A DNA stretch of 64,000 nt, from positions 62,001-126,000 of the forward strand of contig NZ_JAENIL010000015.1 of the NCBI RefSeq assembly GCF_016595505.1, written 5' to 3'. The DNA comes from Pelagicoccus mobilis. GTDB taxonomy: Bacteria > Verrucomicrobiota > Verrucomicrobiia > Opitutales > Opitutaceae. The position numbers were made by a program, and so were the translations under genes. Shown here one piece after another: positions 26,497 to 37,386 of this stretch. Numbering within the stretch: the first letter of the stretch is position 1; every line of letters begins with the position of its first letter. The notes beneath the pieces were generated by a model, which was not told where the DNA came from, did no database searches, and worked only from the letters and a program-made list of their open reading frames with translations.

Positions 26497-27696
26497 TCAA
26501 CCACTAAACTCGCCAAGCAACGCTTCCCCGACCGCGTCGGCCAACATCCGCCCATCGTCCGTCAAGCGAAGCGCCGATCCAACACGCTCCGCCTTCCCCT
26601 CCTCGATCAGCTGCAACAAGAAAGGGTGGCTCCCCAGATCTCGCCCAAAACGAATCGCCAGCTCAGCCAAGTCCACCCCTTGATTCATTCGGAGCCCAAA
26701 AACCAGCGAATCCTCAAGCAACAGATCGTCGCTGAGCTCAACTCGATCCACCAAGCCACGCTCCCCCTTCTCCAAACCTGACAACCAAGCCTCGAGGTCC
26801 GGGGTATTCGTATGGCGGCTCCCAGCCCATTGACTCGCGGCAGATGGACCGATCCCGATCCACTCCGCCATTTTCCAGGTATTCACATTGTGGAGGCATT
26901 GGTGTCCGGCTTTCGCGTAATTGGAAATCTCATACTGGGAATACCCTCCTCGCTCCGCTTCCTCCCAAATCGCATGATAGAAACGAGCCTCCCTCTCAGG
27001 ATCGATACTCACCTTGCCTTCCTGCAATTTCAAAAAAAGCGCCGTATCCTCCTCAAACGTAAGACAGTAAGTTGACAAATGGTCGGGTTCGAGCGCCAAA
27101 GCAGCCCTCACATCCGCCCGCCATTCCTCCTCCGTCTGGGTGGGAATCGCAAAAATAAGATCCACGTTAACCGATCGAAAACCAACCTCGCGGATCAGAT
27201 CATAGGCCTTGTGGATCTGCTTCACCGAGTGCTGCCGCCCAAGAGCATCGAGCAAACGCTCGTCCAAGCTCTGGATTCCCATCGAAATACGTGTCACCCC
27301 TGCCTCCTTCAGCGCCTCCAGCTTGTCCCTCTTCACAGAGGAGGGTGCCATCTCCACCGTCCACTCCGCCTCTGGCTGACCCAACACACCCGTGATCGCT
27401 CCCCCCACTGCCAACATGTCCTTCGCCGGCAGCAGCCCGGGCGTTCCTCCGCCCCAAAACATCGTATCGAGTTTTCGGTTACCCGCCTCTACGAGCTCCA
27501 GCTCGCGCTTCACTCCATCGATATAGCGAAGAATCCCCTTCCGATCAGATTGAATCTGATAGAAGCCGCAAAAATCGCAGGCCGTACTGCAAAACGGTAC
27601 ATGAAGATACAGCCCAAGCGGCGCATTTTTATCCCCAATTCCCCGCCTGTTACACGATTCAGTCACTTTAAACCCTTCATTTTTCCCAATTCGCAC
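26497..27696 (-). CDS. hemW: Radical SAM heme chaperone HemW
   Basis: Radical SAM protein related to coproporphyrinogen III dehydrogenase (HemN), now regarded as a heme chaperone. GLYLHVPFC followed by CSTACDFCGFY gives the CxxxCxxC cluster motif with no fourth cysteine of the HemN type. MFWGGGTPGLL, RISMGIQSLDERLL, and SVNVDLIFAIPTQTEEEW are family blocks and the C-terminal wHTH-like domain is present. Start: GTG at 27696; a second GTG at 27666 with GAAGGG six bases upstream would also fit and gives 389 residues. It is the first gene of the hemW-lipoprotein-M23 run. Confidence 0.92.
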   Translation of the reverse strand: MRIGKNEGFKVTESCNRRGIGDKNAPLGLYLHVPFCSTACDFCGFYQIQSDRKGILRYIDGVKRELELVEAGNRKLDTMFWGGGTPGLLPAKDMLAVGGAITGVLGQPEAEWTVEMAPSSVKRDKLEALKEAGVTRISMGIQSLDERLLDALGRQHSVKQIHKAYDLIREVGFRSVNVDLIFAIPTQTEEEWRADVRAALALEPDHLSTYCLTFEEDTALFLKLQEGKVSIDPEREARFYHAIWEEAERGGYSQYEISNYAKAGHQCLHNVNTWKMAEWIGIGPSAASQWAGSRHTNTPDLEAWLSGLEKGERGLVDRVELSDDLLLEDSLVFGLRMNQGVDLAELAIRFGRDLGSHPFLLQLIEEGKAERVGSALRLTDDGRMLADAVGEALLGEFSG

Positions 27697-27702
27697 CCAC
27701 TC

Positions 27703-27763
27703 AGTGAACTATTTGCTTCACCGCTAGTCTTTTATCTGATTGCAATACAGGCATTAGTTCACT
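27703..27763. promoter_or_regulatory. Paired inverted 9-mers in the hemW / IPT-TIG divergent promoter
   Basis: AGTGAACTA at 27703-27711 and its exact reverse complement TAGTTCACT at 27755-27763, 52 bases centre to centre (about five helical turns), between the divergent hemW and IPT/TIG lipoprotein genes. Spacing on the same DNA face is compatible with two operator half sites or a looping repressor; the match could also be chance. Confidence 0.3.
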
Positions 27764-27779
27764 CTACCAGCCCGAAAAT

Positions 27780-28697
27780 ATGGACAAGAGAATTTCCAAG
27801 ACCAACCGAAGAAAATGGCTAGCGATCCTCCTCGCGCCGATCGCCCTATTCCTAGCAGGTTGCGATATAAAGCTTAACGACCTCACACCGTCGACTCTCA
27901 AAGCCAACCCCTCGCGCACTTACGCGATCACCGCGCAAGTCTCCGTCAAGAACAGCGCGGTCATCGACGGCAGCGTTCGCCCGGAGATCATCATCGACGG
28001 CCAAGCCCAGGAAATGACACGTGTTCCCGGAAGCGACTCGCTCTACGAATACGACTACGTCATGCCGCCAGGTCGCAACCAAGCCGCTTACTACATCCTC
28101 GTTCGCTACCAGCGTAAAACCGCTTCATCCACCGTCTCCAAGGAGATCCCGACCGAGGTTAAAACCATCACCGTCGAAAACCGCTACTCCGTAGAGCTCG
28201 AAGTGAACCGTGCCCCAGTCGGCACACGTGTCGCCATCCTCGGCCGCGGATTCACCCGCGACGACAAGGTCATGGTCGGCGGGGCTCCAGCCGTCACTCA
28301 GGCGGAAAGCTCCACCTCACTCGCATTCTACGTCCCTAGCCTCCCGGAAGGTCGCAACTACGACGTTACCGTCCTCGGCCTCAACGGCGAGCTCTCCGCC
28401 GGCAGCCTCCGCATCGACGCTTCCAGCATCCGCGTCTCTCCAGGCAGCCTGAGCCTCCGCTCCGGACAACGCGGTATCCTCGCGTTCTCCATCCCCACCG
28501 AAGCTCCTCCAGGCGGCCTCGCAGTGACAGTCACCACCGACGTGCCAGACAGCGTAATCATGCCCGAAGTCATCATTCCCGCTGGCCAACGCTCCACTAG
28601 CGTTCGCGTCGAAGGCGGCGATCCTGGCTCCGGCAATCTCTACGTCGAGCTCGGCGGCTACTCCGACGTCGTCATCCCAATCACCGTCTCCAACTAA
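27780..28697 (+). CDS. IPT/TIG-domain lipoprotein
   Basis: A signal peptide with lipobox (ILLAPIALFLAGC, Cys28) anchors the protein to a membrane. Residues about 130-220 (VEVNRAPVGTRVAILGRGFT type segment, FYVPSLPEGRNYDVTVLG) form an IPT/TIG immunoglobulin-like domain, the fold found in cell-surface receptors. The final 85 residues (beginning SPGSLSLRSGQRGILAF) have the beta-sandwich pattern of a BACON or similar surface domain. 305 residues. It stands alone between hemW and a terminator, so it is a single-gene unit; the ligand is unknown. Confidence 0.8.
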   Translation: MDKRISKTNRRKWLAILLAPIALFLAGCDIKLNDLTPSTLKANPSRTYAITAQVSVKNSAVIDGSVRPEIIIDGQAQEMTRVPGSDSLYEYDYVMPPGRNQAAYYILVRYQRKTASSTVSKEIPTEVKTITVENRYSVELEVNRAPVGTRVAILGRGFTRDDKVMVGGAPAVTQAESSTSLAFYVPSLPEGRNYDVTVLGLNGELSAGSLRIDASSIRVSPGSLSLRSGQRGILAFSIPTEAPPGGLAVTVTTDVPDSVIMPEVIIPAGQRSTSVRVEGGDPGSGNLYVELGGYSDVVIPITVSN

Positions 28698-28741
28698 AAC
28701 AGGAGGGCAACGCTCCGTCGTTGCCGTATCAACCTTTTCCC

Positions 28742-28774
28742 AAGCCCCGGCAGCCTCACAGCTCCGGGGCTTTT
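28742..28774 (+). terminator. Rho-independent terminator after the IPT/TIG gene
   Basis: AAGCCCCGG pairs with CCGGGGCTT around a 13-base loop, then TT C T. It separates the lipoprotein from the thiC leader. The following bases (28789-28820) carry a short imperfect TTCATC-C/T-TTCA tandem repeat. Confidence 0.85.
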
Positions 28775-28867
28775 CTGTACCCTACCCCTTCATCTTTCAG
28801 AATTCATCCTTCATCCTTCAAAAAACCCTTCCCCTTTCACTCGATACCCGTCACCTTCGAGCCTTCA

Positions 28868-28964
28868 AAACATAGGGGAGTCCCACGCGAGGGGCCGAGA
28901 CCCGAGGACGAACGCCTCCCAAACCCTCTGAACCTGATGCGGGTCATGCCGTCGAAGGGAATGT
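28868..28964 (+). promoter_or_regulatory. TPP riboswitch (THI element) upstream of thiC
   Basis: Between the terminator and thiC. Conserved pieces are visible: AGGGGAG near the 5' end, GGGGCCGAGACCCG (the pyrimidine-sensing CTGAGA-like loop with CCGAGA), and CTGAACCTGATGCGGGTCAT with GTCGAAGGGAA at the 3' end. These are the P2/P3 and P4/P5 signatures of the thiamine pyrophosphate aptamer. Binding of TPP normally lowers expression of the thiamine gene downstream. I see no separate terminator stem before the start codon, and no obvious ribosome-binding site to sequester, so the expression platform is not clear. Confidence 0.95.
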
Positions 28965-28966
28965 AA

Positions 28967-30949
<1,983 letters not shown>

Positions 30950-30996
30950 TCTCGTGAGAAGCGGCCTTTAGCCGCGATAGCATCTCAATCTTTCTC

Positions 30997-31025
30997 AATC
31001 CCCGTCTTAACCGACGGGGATTTTT
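30997..31025 (+). terminator. Rho-independent terminator after thiC
   Basis: AATCCCCGTC pairs with GACGGGGATT around a six-base loop and is followed by three more T. Confidence 0.92.
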
Positions 31026-31140
31026 CATGTCCAAGCAACCTAAAACGAACCCACAATAAAATCATCTAACTACCTAACAGCCACAGCTTTACTTTTTCAC
31101 ATTCCCCAATACACTCCACATTTCACAGTAAACACTGCCA

Positions 31141-32820
31141 ATGGACACGCCTTCCTTCTCTTCCATAGCCGTCTCTCTCACCGGTGGCCTAGCGATCTTC
31201 ATTATCGGCATGGGTTTCATGACCCAGTCGCTCAACAGCATCGCCGGAGCTCGCATGAAGGATTTGCTCTCTTCCTTTACCCGCAATCGCTTCGCAGCAG
31301 CCACCACCGGAGCCGCCATCACCGCAGTTGTCCAATCCTCCTCCGTCACCACCGTACTGCTCGTCGGCTTCTCCTCTGCAGGCCTAATCACCGTCGCCCA
31401 AAGCGTCGGCGTCATCTTCGGGGCCAATCTCGGCTCAACGGTCACCGCGCAGATCATCGCCTTCAAAATAGCAGACGCAGGCCCCATCCTCATGGCGCTC
31501 GGTCTCGCCATCTCCTTCGCCAAGAACCGCCCACGCCTCTCTCAATTCGGAGTCCTCACGCTTGGCCTAGGAGCCATCTTCTTCGGCATGCAACTGATGG
31601 GCGACGCCACCCGACCGCTCCGCAGCTACCCCGCATTTCTCGAAGCGATGCAAACCATCGAAACTCCGATCTGGGGAATCGTAATCGGACTCGTATTCAC
31701 CGCCATAGTACAAAGCTCCGCAGCGACCATCGGCCTAGCGATCATCTTCGCCAATGGCGAACTCATCACCCTAGAAAGTGCCATAGCCATAGCCTTCGGA
31801 GCCAACATCGGCACCTGCATCACCGCCGCCCTCGCTGCCATCGGCCGCCCCGCCGCGGCTTGGAGAATCGTTTTCATCCATATCGTATTCAACCTGCTCG
31901 GCGTCGCCCTCTGGTTCGCCTTCATTCCACAACTCGCTTCCGCGAGCGAGATCATCACCGACAAGATACTTCACGATCCTTCCGTCGGCCGCGAAGTCGC
32001 CATCGCCCATACTGCGTTCAATCTCATCAACCTCGTCCTCTTCATAGGATTCACCGGACCGCTCGCAAAGCTTGCCACCAAGCTCGTCCCCGAAAAACAA
32101 AGGGCAACCAGCAACGCCGCCCAGCCGATCTACCTCGATGCCATCTTCCTCGAAACCCCAAGCCTCGCGATCGACCGAGCCCGCATGGAATGCGGACGAC
32201 TCGCTACTCTGGCAATCGGCATGGCTGAGGAAATCCCAATCGCCGCGATCCAAGGCGACGAGGCGAGTCTCAAGAAGCTAGAAACAAGGGACGACGATGT
32301 AGACGACCTGCAAACCGCGATCCTAAACTACCTCTCCCGCATCGACTCCGACGAGCTCATCAGCAAAGACCAGGAAGCCCTCAACCAAGTCATCACCCTC
32401 GTTAATTGCTGGGAAAACGTAGGAGACCTCCTTGATTCCCACGTCCTGCCACTCGGCCACGACAGACTAAAAACAGGCCTATCCATAAGCGACGAAACGA
32501 AAGACCTCCTCGCCCAGCTTCATCAAAACCTTCTACGGGATCTACGCCTCTCCCTTCTAGTCACCACAGAAGAGGATATCGCTCAGGCCAAACTTCTCAA
32601 AGCCACAAAAGCCCCCTTCAACAAACTCGCAGACTACGCGGAAAACCAACTGCGTTCCCGTCTCGTCGGTCGAGACCCCGATAGGATGGAGCTCTTTCGC
32701 CTAGAATCGGACCTCATTTCCAATCTCAAACACATCCACCACTACGCCCGCCGTCCCGCGAAACAGTTGCTCGCTAAGCAAGCACGCCACACTTTGGAAG
32801 AAAGCCCCCCTCCTTCGTGA
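31141..32820 (+). CDS. Na/Pi cotransporter family protein with PhoU-like tail
   Basis: Sodium-coupled phosphate transporter of the NptA type. Two inverted repeats each carry the QSS substrate motif: AVVQSSSVTTVLLVGF near residue 63 and AIVQSSAATIGLAIIF near 190, followed by GANLGSTVTAQ and GANIGTCITAA. About eight hydrophobic helices occupy the first 330 residues; the last 220 (LTCWENVGD type helical bundle) resemble PhoU. 559 residues. It lies alone on its strand, ending 38 bases before the beta-CASP hydrolase. Other family members export phosphate. Confidence 0.93.
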   Translation: MDTPSFSSIAVSLTGGLAIFIIGMGFMTQSLNSIAGARMKDLLSSFTRNRFAAATTGAAITAVVQSSSVTTVLLVGFSSAGLITVAQSVGVIFGANLGSTVTAQIIAFKIADAGPILMALGLAISFAKNRPRLSQFGVLTLGLGAIFFGMQLMGDATRPLRSYPAFLEAMQTIETPIWGIVIGLVFTAIVQSSAATIGLAIIFANGELITLESAIAIAFGANIGTCITAALAAIGRPAAAWRIVFIHIVFNLLGVALWFAFIPQLASASEIITDKILHDPSVGREVAIAHTAFNLINLVLFIGFTGPLAKLATKLVPEKQRATSNAAQPIYLDAIFLETPSLAIDRARMECGRLATLAIGMAEEIPIAAIQGDEASLKKLETRDDDVDDLQTAILNYLSRIDSDELISKDQEALNQVITLVNCWENVGDLLDSHVLPLGHDRLKTGLSISDETKDLLAQLHQNLLRDLRLSLLVTTEEDIAQAKLLKATKAPFNKLADYAENQLRSRLVGRDPDRMELFRLESDLISNLKHIHHYARRPAKQLLAKQARHTLEESPPPS

Positions 32821-32858
32821 TACTTCGTGCCCTTAGTGGGCACAAAAACACCCTCCCC

Positions 32859-34259
32859 ATGAAATCCACCCTAACCTTCCTAGGAGCCGCAGGCACCGTC
32901 ACCGGCTCCCGCCATCTTCTTGAGACACGAGGCAAACGCCTCCTCATAGACTGCGGACTCTTCCAGGGCCCCAAGCAAAACCGGCTAAAAAACTGGGACC
33001 CGTTTCCCATCGACGCCTCAAGTATTGACGCCATCCTCCTGACCCACGCCCACATCGACCACATCGGTTACCTGCCACGACTCGTCAAAGAAGGTTTCCG
33101 CGGCCCCGTCTACGCGACTCACCCAACGGTCGAACTTGCCCATATCCTTCTTCGCGACACAGCCCATCTCCAAACCGAAGAAGCCAAATGGGCCAACAAA
33201 AAAGGCTACTCCAAACACCAACCCGCCCTCCCCCTCTACACTGAGCGAGACGCCGAGCGAGCCACGGATTTACTCCGGGGAGTTTCTTACGGCGACGAAT
33301 TCGAACCGATTTCCAGCATAATCACTAAGTATCGAGATGTTGGACACATCCTTGGATCCGCCTTCCTAGGGCTGAAAACCGCCGACCGAGAAGACGAACA
33401 AAGAAAGCTCCTCTTCTCCGGAGACATCGGCCGTCCTCACGACGTCATTCTTCGCCCGCCATCCCAGACCTACAACGTCGACTACCTCGTCATGGAGTCC
33501 ACCTACGGCGATCGTCTGCACGATCCCGACGACGTCCGATCCGCTCTCCGCGATGCCCTGAACGAGGCCCTCACTCGCGGGGCCCCCATCCTCATCCCGT
33601 CCTTCGCAGTCGGCCGTTCCCAGAGTTTGCTCTACCTAATCCGTGAACTCGAAGAAGCTGGCGAGATCCCGAGCGTACCAGTATTCCTAGATTCGCCTAT
33701 GGCCCTAAAAGCCCTGCAAACCCACGAAAACCACATCCGCGACCTCAACCTCTCCTGCCGCCGCAACTACCTCTCCGGTACCGACATATTCAGCCCCAAA
33801 CGCCTAACGCTCGTATCCAAACAATCCGACTCCAAAGCCCTCGTCAGACAAAACGGCCAATGCATCATAATTGCCGGAAGCGGAATGGCCACCGGAGGCC
33901 GCATCCTGCACCACCTCCGACAACACCTACCCAATCCCCACGCAACCGTGCTCTTCGTCGGCTACCAAGCCGAAGGCACGCGCGGCCACGCCATCCGAGA
34001 AGGCAAACCGCAAATCAAGATGTTTGGCCAATACGTCGACGTACGAGCCCAGATCCGCTCGATCGACGGTTTCTCAGGCCACGCCGACTACCTCGAAATG
34101 CTCGCCTGGCTCATGGCCTTCAACAAACCCGTCAAACGCGTCTTCCTCACCCACGGCCAACCAGAAGCCTCGGAAGCATTTGGCATCCGCATCCGCGAAC
34201 AATTCAATTGGCCCGTCACCCTCCCCCGCGAAAACCAGCCCTTCGAAATCGACTTCTAG
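32859..34259 (+). CDS. MBL-fold beta-CASP RNA hydrolase (CPSF/RNase-like)
   Basis: Metallo-beta-lactamase-superfamily protein with inserted beta-CASP domain, of the RNA-processing kind. HAHIDHIGYLPRL (H-x-H-x-D-H) carries the metal ligands near residue 62, DVGHILGSAFLGL and SGDIGR the next, VMESTYGDR the motif-4 Asp/Tyr site, and DGFSGHADYLEM and LTHGQPEAS the C-terminal histidines. The first ATG that fits is at 32859 (466 residues); the frame reaches 32817 overlapping nptA by four bases. Homologs act as nucleases or as catalytic exosome-like partners. Isolated from other RNA genes. Confidence 0.92.
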   Translation: MKSTLTFLGAAGTVTGSRHLLETRGKRLLIDCGLFQGPKQNRLKNWDPFPIDASSIDAILLTHAHIDHIGYLPRLVKEGFRGPVYATHPTVELAHILLRDTAHLQTEEAKWANKKGYSKHQPALPLYTERDAERATDLLRGVSYGDEFEPISSIITKYRDVGHILGSAFLGLKTADREDEQRKLLFSGDIGRPHDVILRPPSQTYNVDYLVMESTYGDRLHDPDDVRSALRDALNEALTRGAPILIPSFAVGRSQSLLYLIRELEEAGEIPSVPVFLDSPMALKALQTHENHIRDLNLSCRRNYLSGTDIFSPKRLTLVSKQSDSKALVRQNGQCIIIAGSGMATGGRILHHLRQHLPNPHATVLFVGYQAEGTRGHAIREGKPQIKMFGQYVDVRAQIRSIDGFSGHADYLEMLAWLMAFNKPVKRVFLTHGQPEASEAFGIRIREQFNWPVTLPRENQPFEIDF

Positions 34260-34314
34260 GAATTATCGCAAGGTAGCGCCCGCTGTCCTCAGCGGACACA
34301 CCCACCATCATAAT

Positions 34315-35097
34315 TCACACGTCCAAGACAAGCCCGTCGTAACTCAAGCTCACCCCATCCGGCAGACTTGTATCCACTTTCTCATGATCTATGTGGTGCG
34401 TCATGTGGATAAGGTAGCTCTGCTTCCCACCAATTCGCCCAGCCGCCTCAACAGCCTCATCGATCGTCATATGCGACGGATGCGACATCGGACGCAACCC
34501 ATCCAACACCACCACATCCGCACCTTTCGCTAGACGCTCCGCCTCTTCGCTCACCGAATTGCAATCCGTGTAGTAGGCGAAACGCTTGCCCGACGCCCCA
34601 TCCTCAAAAACCAAACCTAAGGTTTCGAAATTCCCATGATCTTGCACGGTCGAATACACCTTGCCGGCATCGCCAAGATCCAACACCTCAGGCATCTTTA
34701 GGCCTCGAAACGCCGGGTAGGTCTTAAAAACCGCCTTATCCCGCATCGCATAGGGATAGATATCCTTCAGCCGCTGCAACCCATCCTCATTCGAGTAGAC
34801 AGGGATCGCCTCCCCATCCCGGCCTTCGCAATAGCGTCGCAAATCATCGAACCCCTGAATGTGGTCCGCATGCCCGTGGGTGAGAAGAACAAGATCCACC
34901 TTCGGAATTCTCATTTCGATCGCACTCAAGCGAAACTCTGGGGCGGCATCTACCTGTATGTTCAAATCGCCCATTTCCACGTGGATATGAGTTCTGTACC
35001 GCTTGTTTTTCGGGTCCGAAGATGAACACACCGGACAATCGCAGCCAATCATTGGCACGCCCTGAGAAGTCCCTGTACCCATGAAGGAAATTTTCAT
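34315..35097 (-). CDS. PhnP-like MBL-fold phosphodiesterase/hydrolase
   Basis: Compact single-domain metallo-beta-lactamase protein (260 residues from the ATG at 35097, KISFMGTGTSQGVPMIGCDC). The motif LLTHGHADHIQGFDDLR gives H-x-H-x-D-H, TDCNSVSEEA and the final LIHMTHHIDHEKV supply further metal ligands. The Cys-rich CDCPVCSSS segment resembles the zinc-binding site of PhnP-type cyclic phosphodiesterases. The open frame extends to 35187 but without conserved residues. It converges with the beta-CASP gene; the 55-base gap holds only a weak 5-base-stem hairpin. Confidence 0.85.
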   Translation of the reverse strand: MKISFMGTGTSQGVPMIGCDCPVCSSSDPKNKRYRTHIHVEMGDLNIQVDAAPEFRLSAIEMRIPKVDLVLLTHGHADHIQGFDDLRRYCEGRDGEAIPVYSNEDGLQRLKDIYPYAMRDKAVFKTYPAFRGLKMPEVLDLGDAGKVYSTVQDHGNFETLGLVFEDGASGKRFAYYTDCNSVSEEAERLAKGADVVVLDGLRPMSHPSHMTIDEAVEAAGRIGGKQSYLIHMTHHIDHEKVDTSLPDGVSLSYDGLVLDV

Positions 35098-35243
35098 GCC
35101 TCGATTTCCGGCAAAAGGACCATTGAAATCAAAGCCAAAAGCTTCCCCATCAGCTACTTTAAGAGAATTGGAAAATCTTAGCTCCAAAGCGTTTTTAGGG
35201 CTTGATCTCCAAAACCGAATTTACACTGTTCCAAGACCTTAGC

Positions 35244-35334
<91 letters not shown>

Positions 35335-35341
35335 CTTTAAA

Positions 35342-35370
35342 AAACGTCACTTTCCAAGTGGCGTTTTTTT
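35342..35370 (+). terminator. Terminator of tRNA-Ser
   Basis: AAACGTCACTT pairs with AAGTGGCGTTT (one GU pair) around TCC, then four more T. It starts eight bases after the CCA end. Confidence 0.9.
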
Positions 35371-35450
35371 GTGCCTAGCTCCGTTCGGGGAATCCCTTGT
35401 TTCGTCACAAATTTCCTCAAGTGTCGCTTCGCTCGGGACTCCGCCACTTC

Positions 35451-35484
35451 AAAAATAAAACGTCCGACTTTTTGGGGACGTTTT
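35451..35484. terminator. Bidirectional terminator between tRNA-Ser and the OFA transporter
   Basis: AAAACGTCC at 35457-35465 pairs with GGACGTTTT at 35476-35484. On the minus strand the 3' arm is followed by A and TTTTT, so it can terminate the transporter gene that ends at 35594. A second hairpin (35493-35521, AGAGCCG with CGGCTCT) lies between. The segment 35439-35465 repeats the tRNA 3' end and its terminator start (see findings). Confidence 0.7.
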
Positions 35485-35593
35485 GTGAGAACAGAGCCGC
35501 ACGCCCTCTGCGCACGGCTCTGAAGCATCCACTACTATAGCGAGGCCACGCCCCGAATGCTGCGGATACTAACCGATCAATGAACCTATAAAA

Positions 35594-36991
35594 TCAGGCC
35601 TGACTCGCAACTGGGACTCCTACCCCCGATGGACCGGAATTAGGAGCGTGCTCCAAATCCACAATCTGTTCCGAGGCGAATTTCGGCTGCTTTAAGAAGT
35701 AGACCAATACAGCGGAGCTAACGATAAGGCCAAACGCGATCAGATAGGCGTAGTCGTAGTTCCCAGTTTTAGATTTCACCACCTGGGAAATGGTTGGGCC
35801 AATAATCAATGAGAAGCCCCAGCCGTAGTAAATGAGCCCGTAGTTAGCCCCGTAGTTTTTCAAACCAAAGTAGTCAGCTGTAATCGTTGGTGTAATCGAA
35901 AGTGTGGACCCATAAGTGAAACAAGCCAAGATGATCCCCACAACCACCAACGAAGGAGAGTTGAAGAAGAAGTAGAAGCACAGCATGTTGAGCCCTGCGA
36001 TCGCGTGAGCAAAGAGGTAAGCCCCTTTTCGTCCGATCTTATCGGATACGAGGCCACCCGCAGTTCGTCCGCTCGCGTTGGATAGCGAGGTCAGTGGCAC
36101 CATGAATGCGAGAATCGCCGCTACCGCAGTAGCATACACTCCATTCTCTCCGCCAGTTTGGATACGCATTATATCAGTGGCATTAGAAATCACCATCGCA
36201 CCCGCAGAACACATGAACGCGTAGATCGTTAACAACATCCACGCTTGCGGGGTCTTAGCTGTTGTAGCCAAGGAAACGGATGGCGATTGCTCCTCAACAA
36301 CCTGCCCTTCCTTAACAGCAGGCGCAGGAGGCTTATATCCCTGTGGCGGATCGATCACATTCAACGCACATGGTATACCAATCATCAGAATCATAGTGCC
36401 CAGAATCCATAGGGTTTGCTCGAGCGAAAATCCCAGATTCTTAAGCAGCAAGACCTCCAAGGGTCCCAACCACATCGCGCCGAGGCCAAAACCAGTGACG
36501 ACAAGACCATTGACCATTCCCTTTTTCGATGGATGAAACCACTTCATCGCAGCCGGACGCGGACAGGCATACACAAAGCCCAGCCCCACTCCCAATATCA
36601 CACCAAAGGTAATGTTGAACAGTGATGGAGAGTGCACTACTACTCCAGAGAGGATAGTGCCTCCACCCACCATCACGATGCCAGCCAACATGACCTTACG
36701 AGGACCAATTTTGTCCTGTAGAGCTCCCGCAAACATCAAGATAATGGCAAACACCATGCCGCCGATCGAGTAAGGAACATTCAGTTGAGTTATGTCCCAA
36801 GCGGAGTAAACCCGCTCGCCTGTAACCGGATCTAAACTGTACTCGATGGCATCCTTCAAGTTGCTCCATGTGTAGAGAATTCCCACACTGAAATTTGAGA
36901 GTAAGCCTGCTATAAGGACTCGAATGGCTGTTCGTTTGGCAGTTGATGCATCGATAGGAACATCGTTCACCTCGTGGGATTTTGGGTTCAT
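35594..36991 (-). CDS. MFS transporter, oxalate/formate antiporter (OFA) family
   Basis: Twelve-helix major facilitator protein of 465 residues. N-terminal LLSNFSVGILYTWSN, GALQDKIGPRKVMLA (motif A between helices 2 and 3) and YACPRPAAMKWFHPSKKG (OFA-specific region after helix 4) are clear. OFA carriers exchange small carboxylates such as oxalate, formate or lactate. Upstream, 54 bases from the start, is an excellent copy of the shared palindrome (37045-37064), so it is probably controlled with the catabolic operons to the right. A terminator lies at 35451-35484. Confidence 0.88.
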   Translation of the reverse strand: MNPKSHEVNDVPIDASTAKRTAIRVLIAGLLSNFSVGILYTWSNLKDAIEYSLDPVTGERVYSAWDITQLNVPYSIGGMVFAIILMFAGALQDKIGPRKVMLAGIVMVGGGTILSGVVVHSPSLFNITFGVILGVGLGFVYACPRPAAMKWFHPSKKGMVNGLVVTGFGLGAMWLGPLEVLLLKNLGFSLEQTLWILGTMILMIGIPCALNVIDPPQGYKPPAPAVKEGQVVEEQSPSVSLATTAKTPQAWMLLTIYAFMCSAGAMVISNATDIMRIQTGGENGVYATAVAAILAFMVPLTSLSNASGRTAGGLVSDKIGRKGAYLFAHAIAGLNMLCFYFFFNSPSLVVVGIILACFTYGSTLSITPTITADYFGLKNYGANYGLIYYGWGFSLIIGPTISQVVKSKTGNYDYAYLIAFGLIVSSAVLVYFLKQPKFASEQIVDLEHAPNSGPSGVGVPVASQA

Positions 36992-37044
36992 GGTGTTTAT
37001 TTGGATGTAGCTAGTTATTCGCTTTCAGGTATCAAAACCTCGAA

Positions 37045-37064
37045 GTAAGGAATCGTTTCCTATG
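37045..37064. promoter_or_regulatory. Operator-like palindrome, site 1
   Basis: GTAAGGAATCGTTTCCTATG matches the window consensus CATAGGAATCGATTCCTATG at 16 of 20 bases. It lies 53 bases upstream of the OFA transporter start. The core AGGAATCGTTTCCT is a near-perfect dyad with the central CG step of LacI-family operators. Confidence 0.6.
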
Positions 37065-37306
37065 CTTCATATTTGGCACTAGCAGCGGGTGCGCCAAAAC
37101 CGCACAAACACCATCAACAACCTAAAACTGGCCTACGGTTCCCAATCCTTCGAATGGATACCCAGAAATCGAAGCGCTCAAAATCACTCAGTGTATCAAA
37201 ATAGTGCACACATCATCGTATTCACCATTACATCAAATCGAGTAAGCTTGTCTTAATTTTTCAAATACCACATTCACCGCACTATCAAACGATATGCGAA
37301 AATCAA

Positions 37307-37336
37307 AAGGCCGCTTCGGAAAACCGAGGCGACCTT
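37307..37336 (-). terminator. Terminator after phyH
   Basis: Minus strand: AAGGTCGCCTCGG pairs with CCGAAGCGGCCTT (one mismatch, one GU pair) around TTTT and ends in TTTTGATTTT. A second hairpin TTCGGTCA-CTT-TGACCGAA at 37353-37371 lies closer to the stop codon. Confidence 0.75.
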
Positions 37337-37386
37337 AAAAACACGTGTTTTTTTCGGTCACTTTGACCGAACCTAAAAACTCTCCC

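Larger units (their letters stand above)
36992..37386. other. Regulatory gap between phyH and the OFA transporter
   Basis: About 395 bases without a coding frame I can support. It holds the operator-like palindrome at 37045-37064, two stem-loops behind phyH (37307-37336 and 37353-37371), and an AT-rich stretch (37240-37300) in between. Nothing else recognised. Confidence 0.6.

Noticed and set aside
28789-28820. Short TTCATC-type tandem repeat upstream of the TPP riboswitch
   Set aside because: Only two to three imperfect units, and similar pyrimidine-rich words recur around the thiC start; likely composition.
32827-32843. GTGCCC-TTAGT-GGGCAC hairpin after the Na/Pi cotransporter
   Set aside because: Six-base stem with no T run, and the next gene is co-directional at 32859; not enough to call a terminator.
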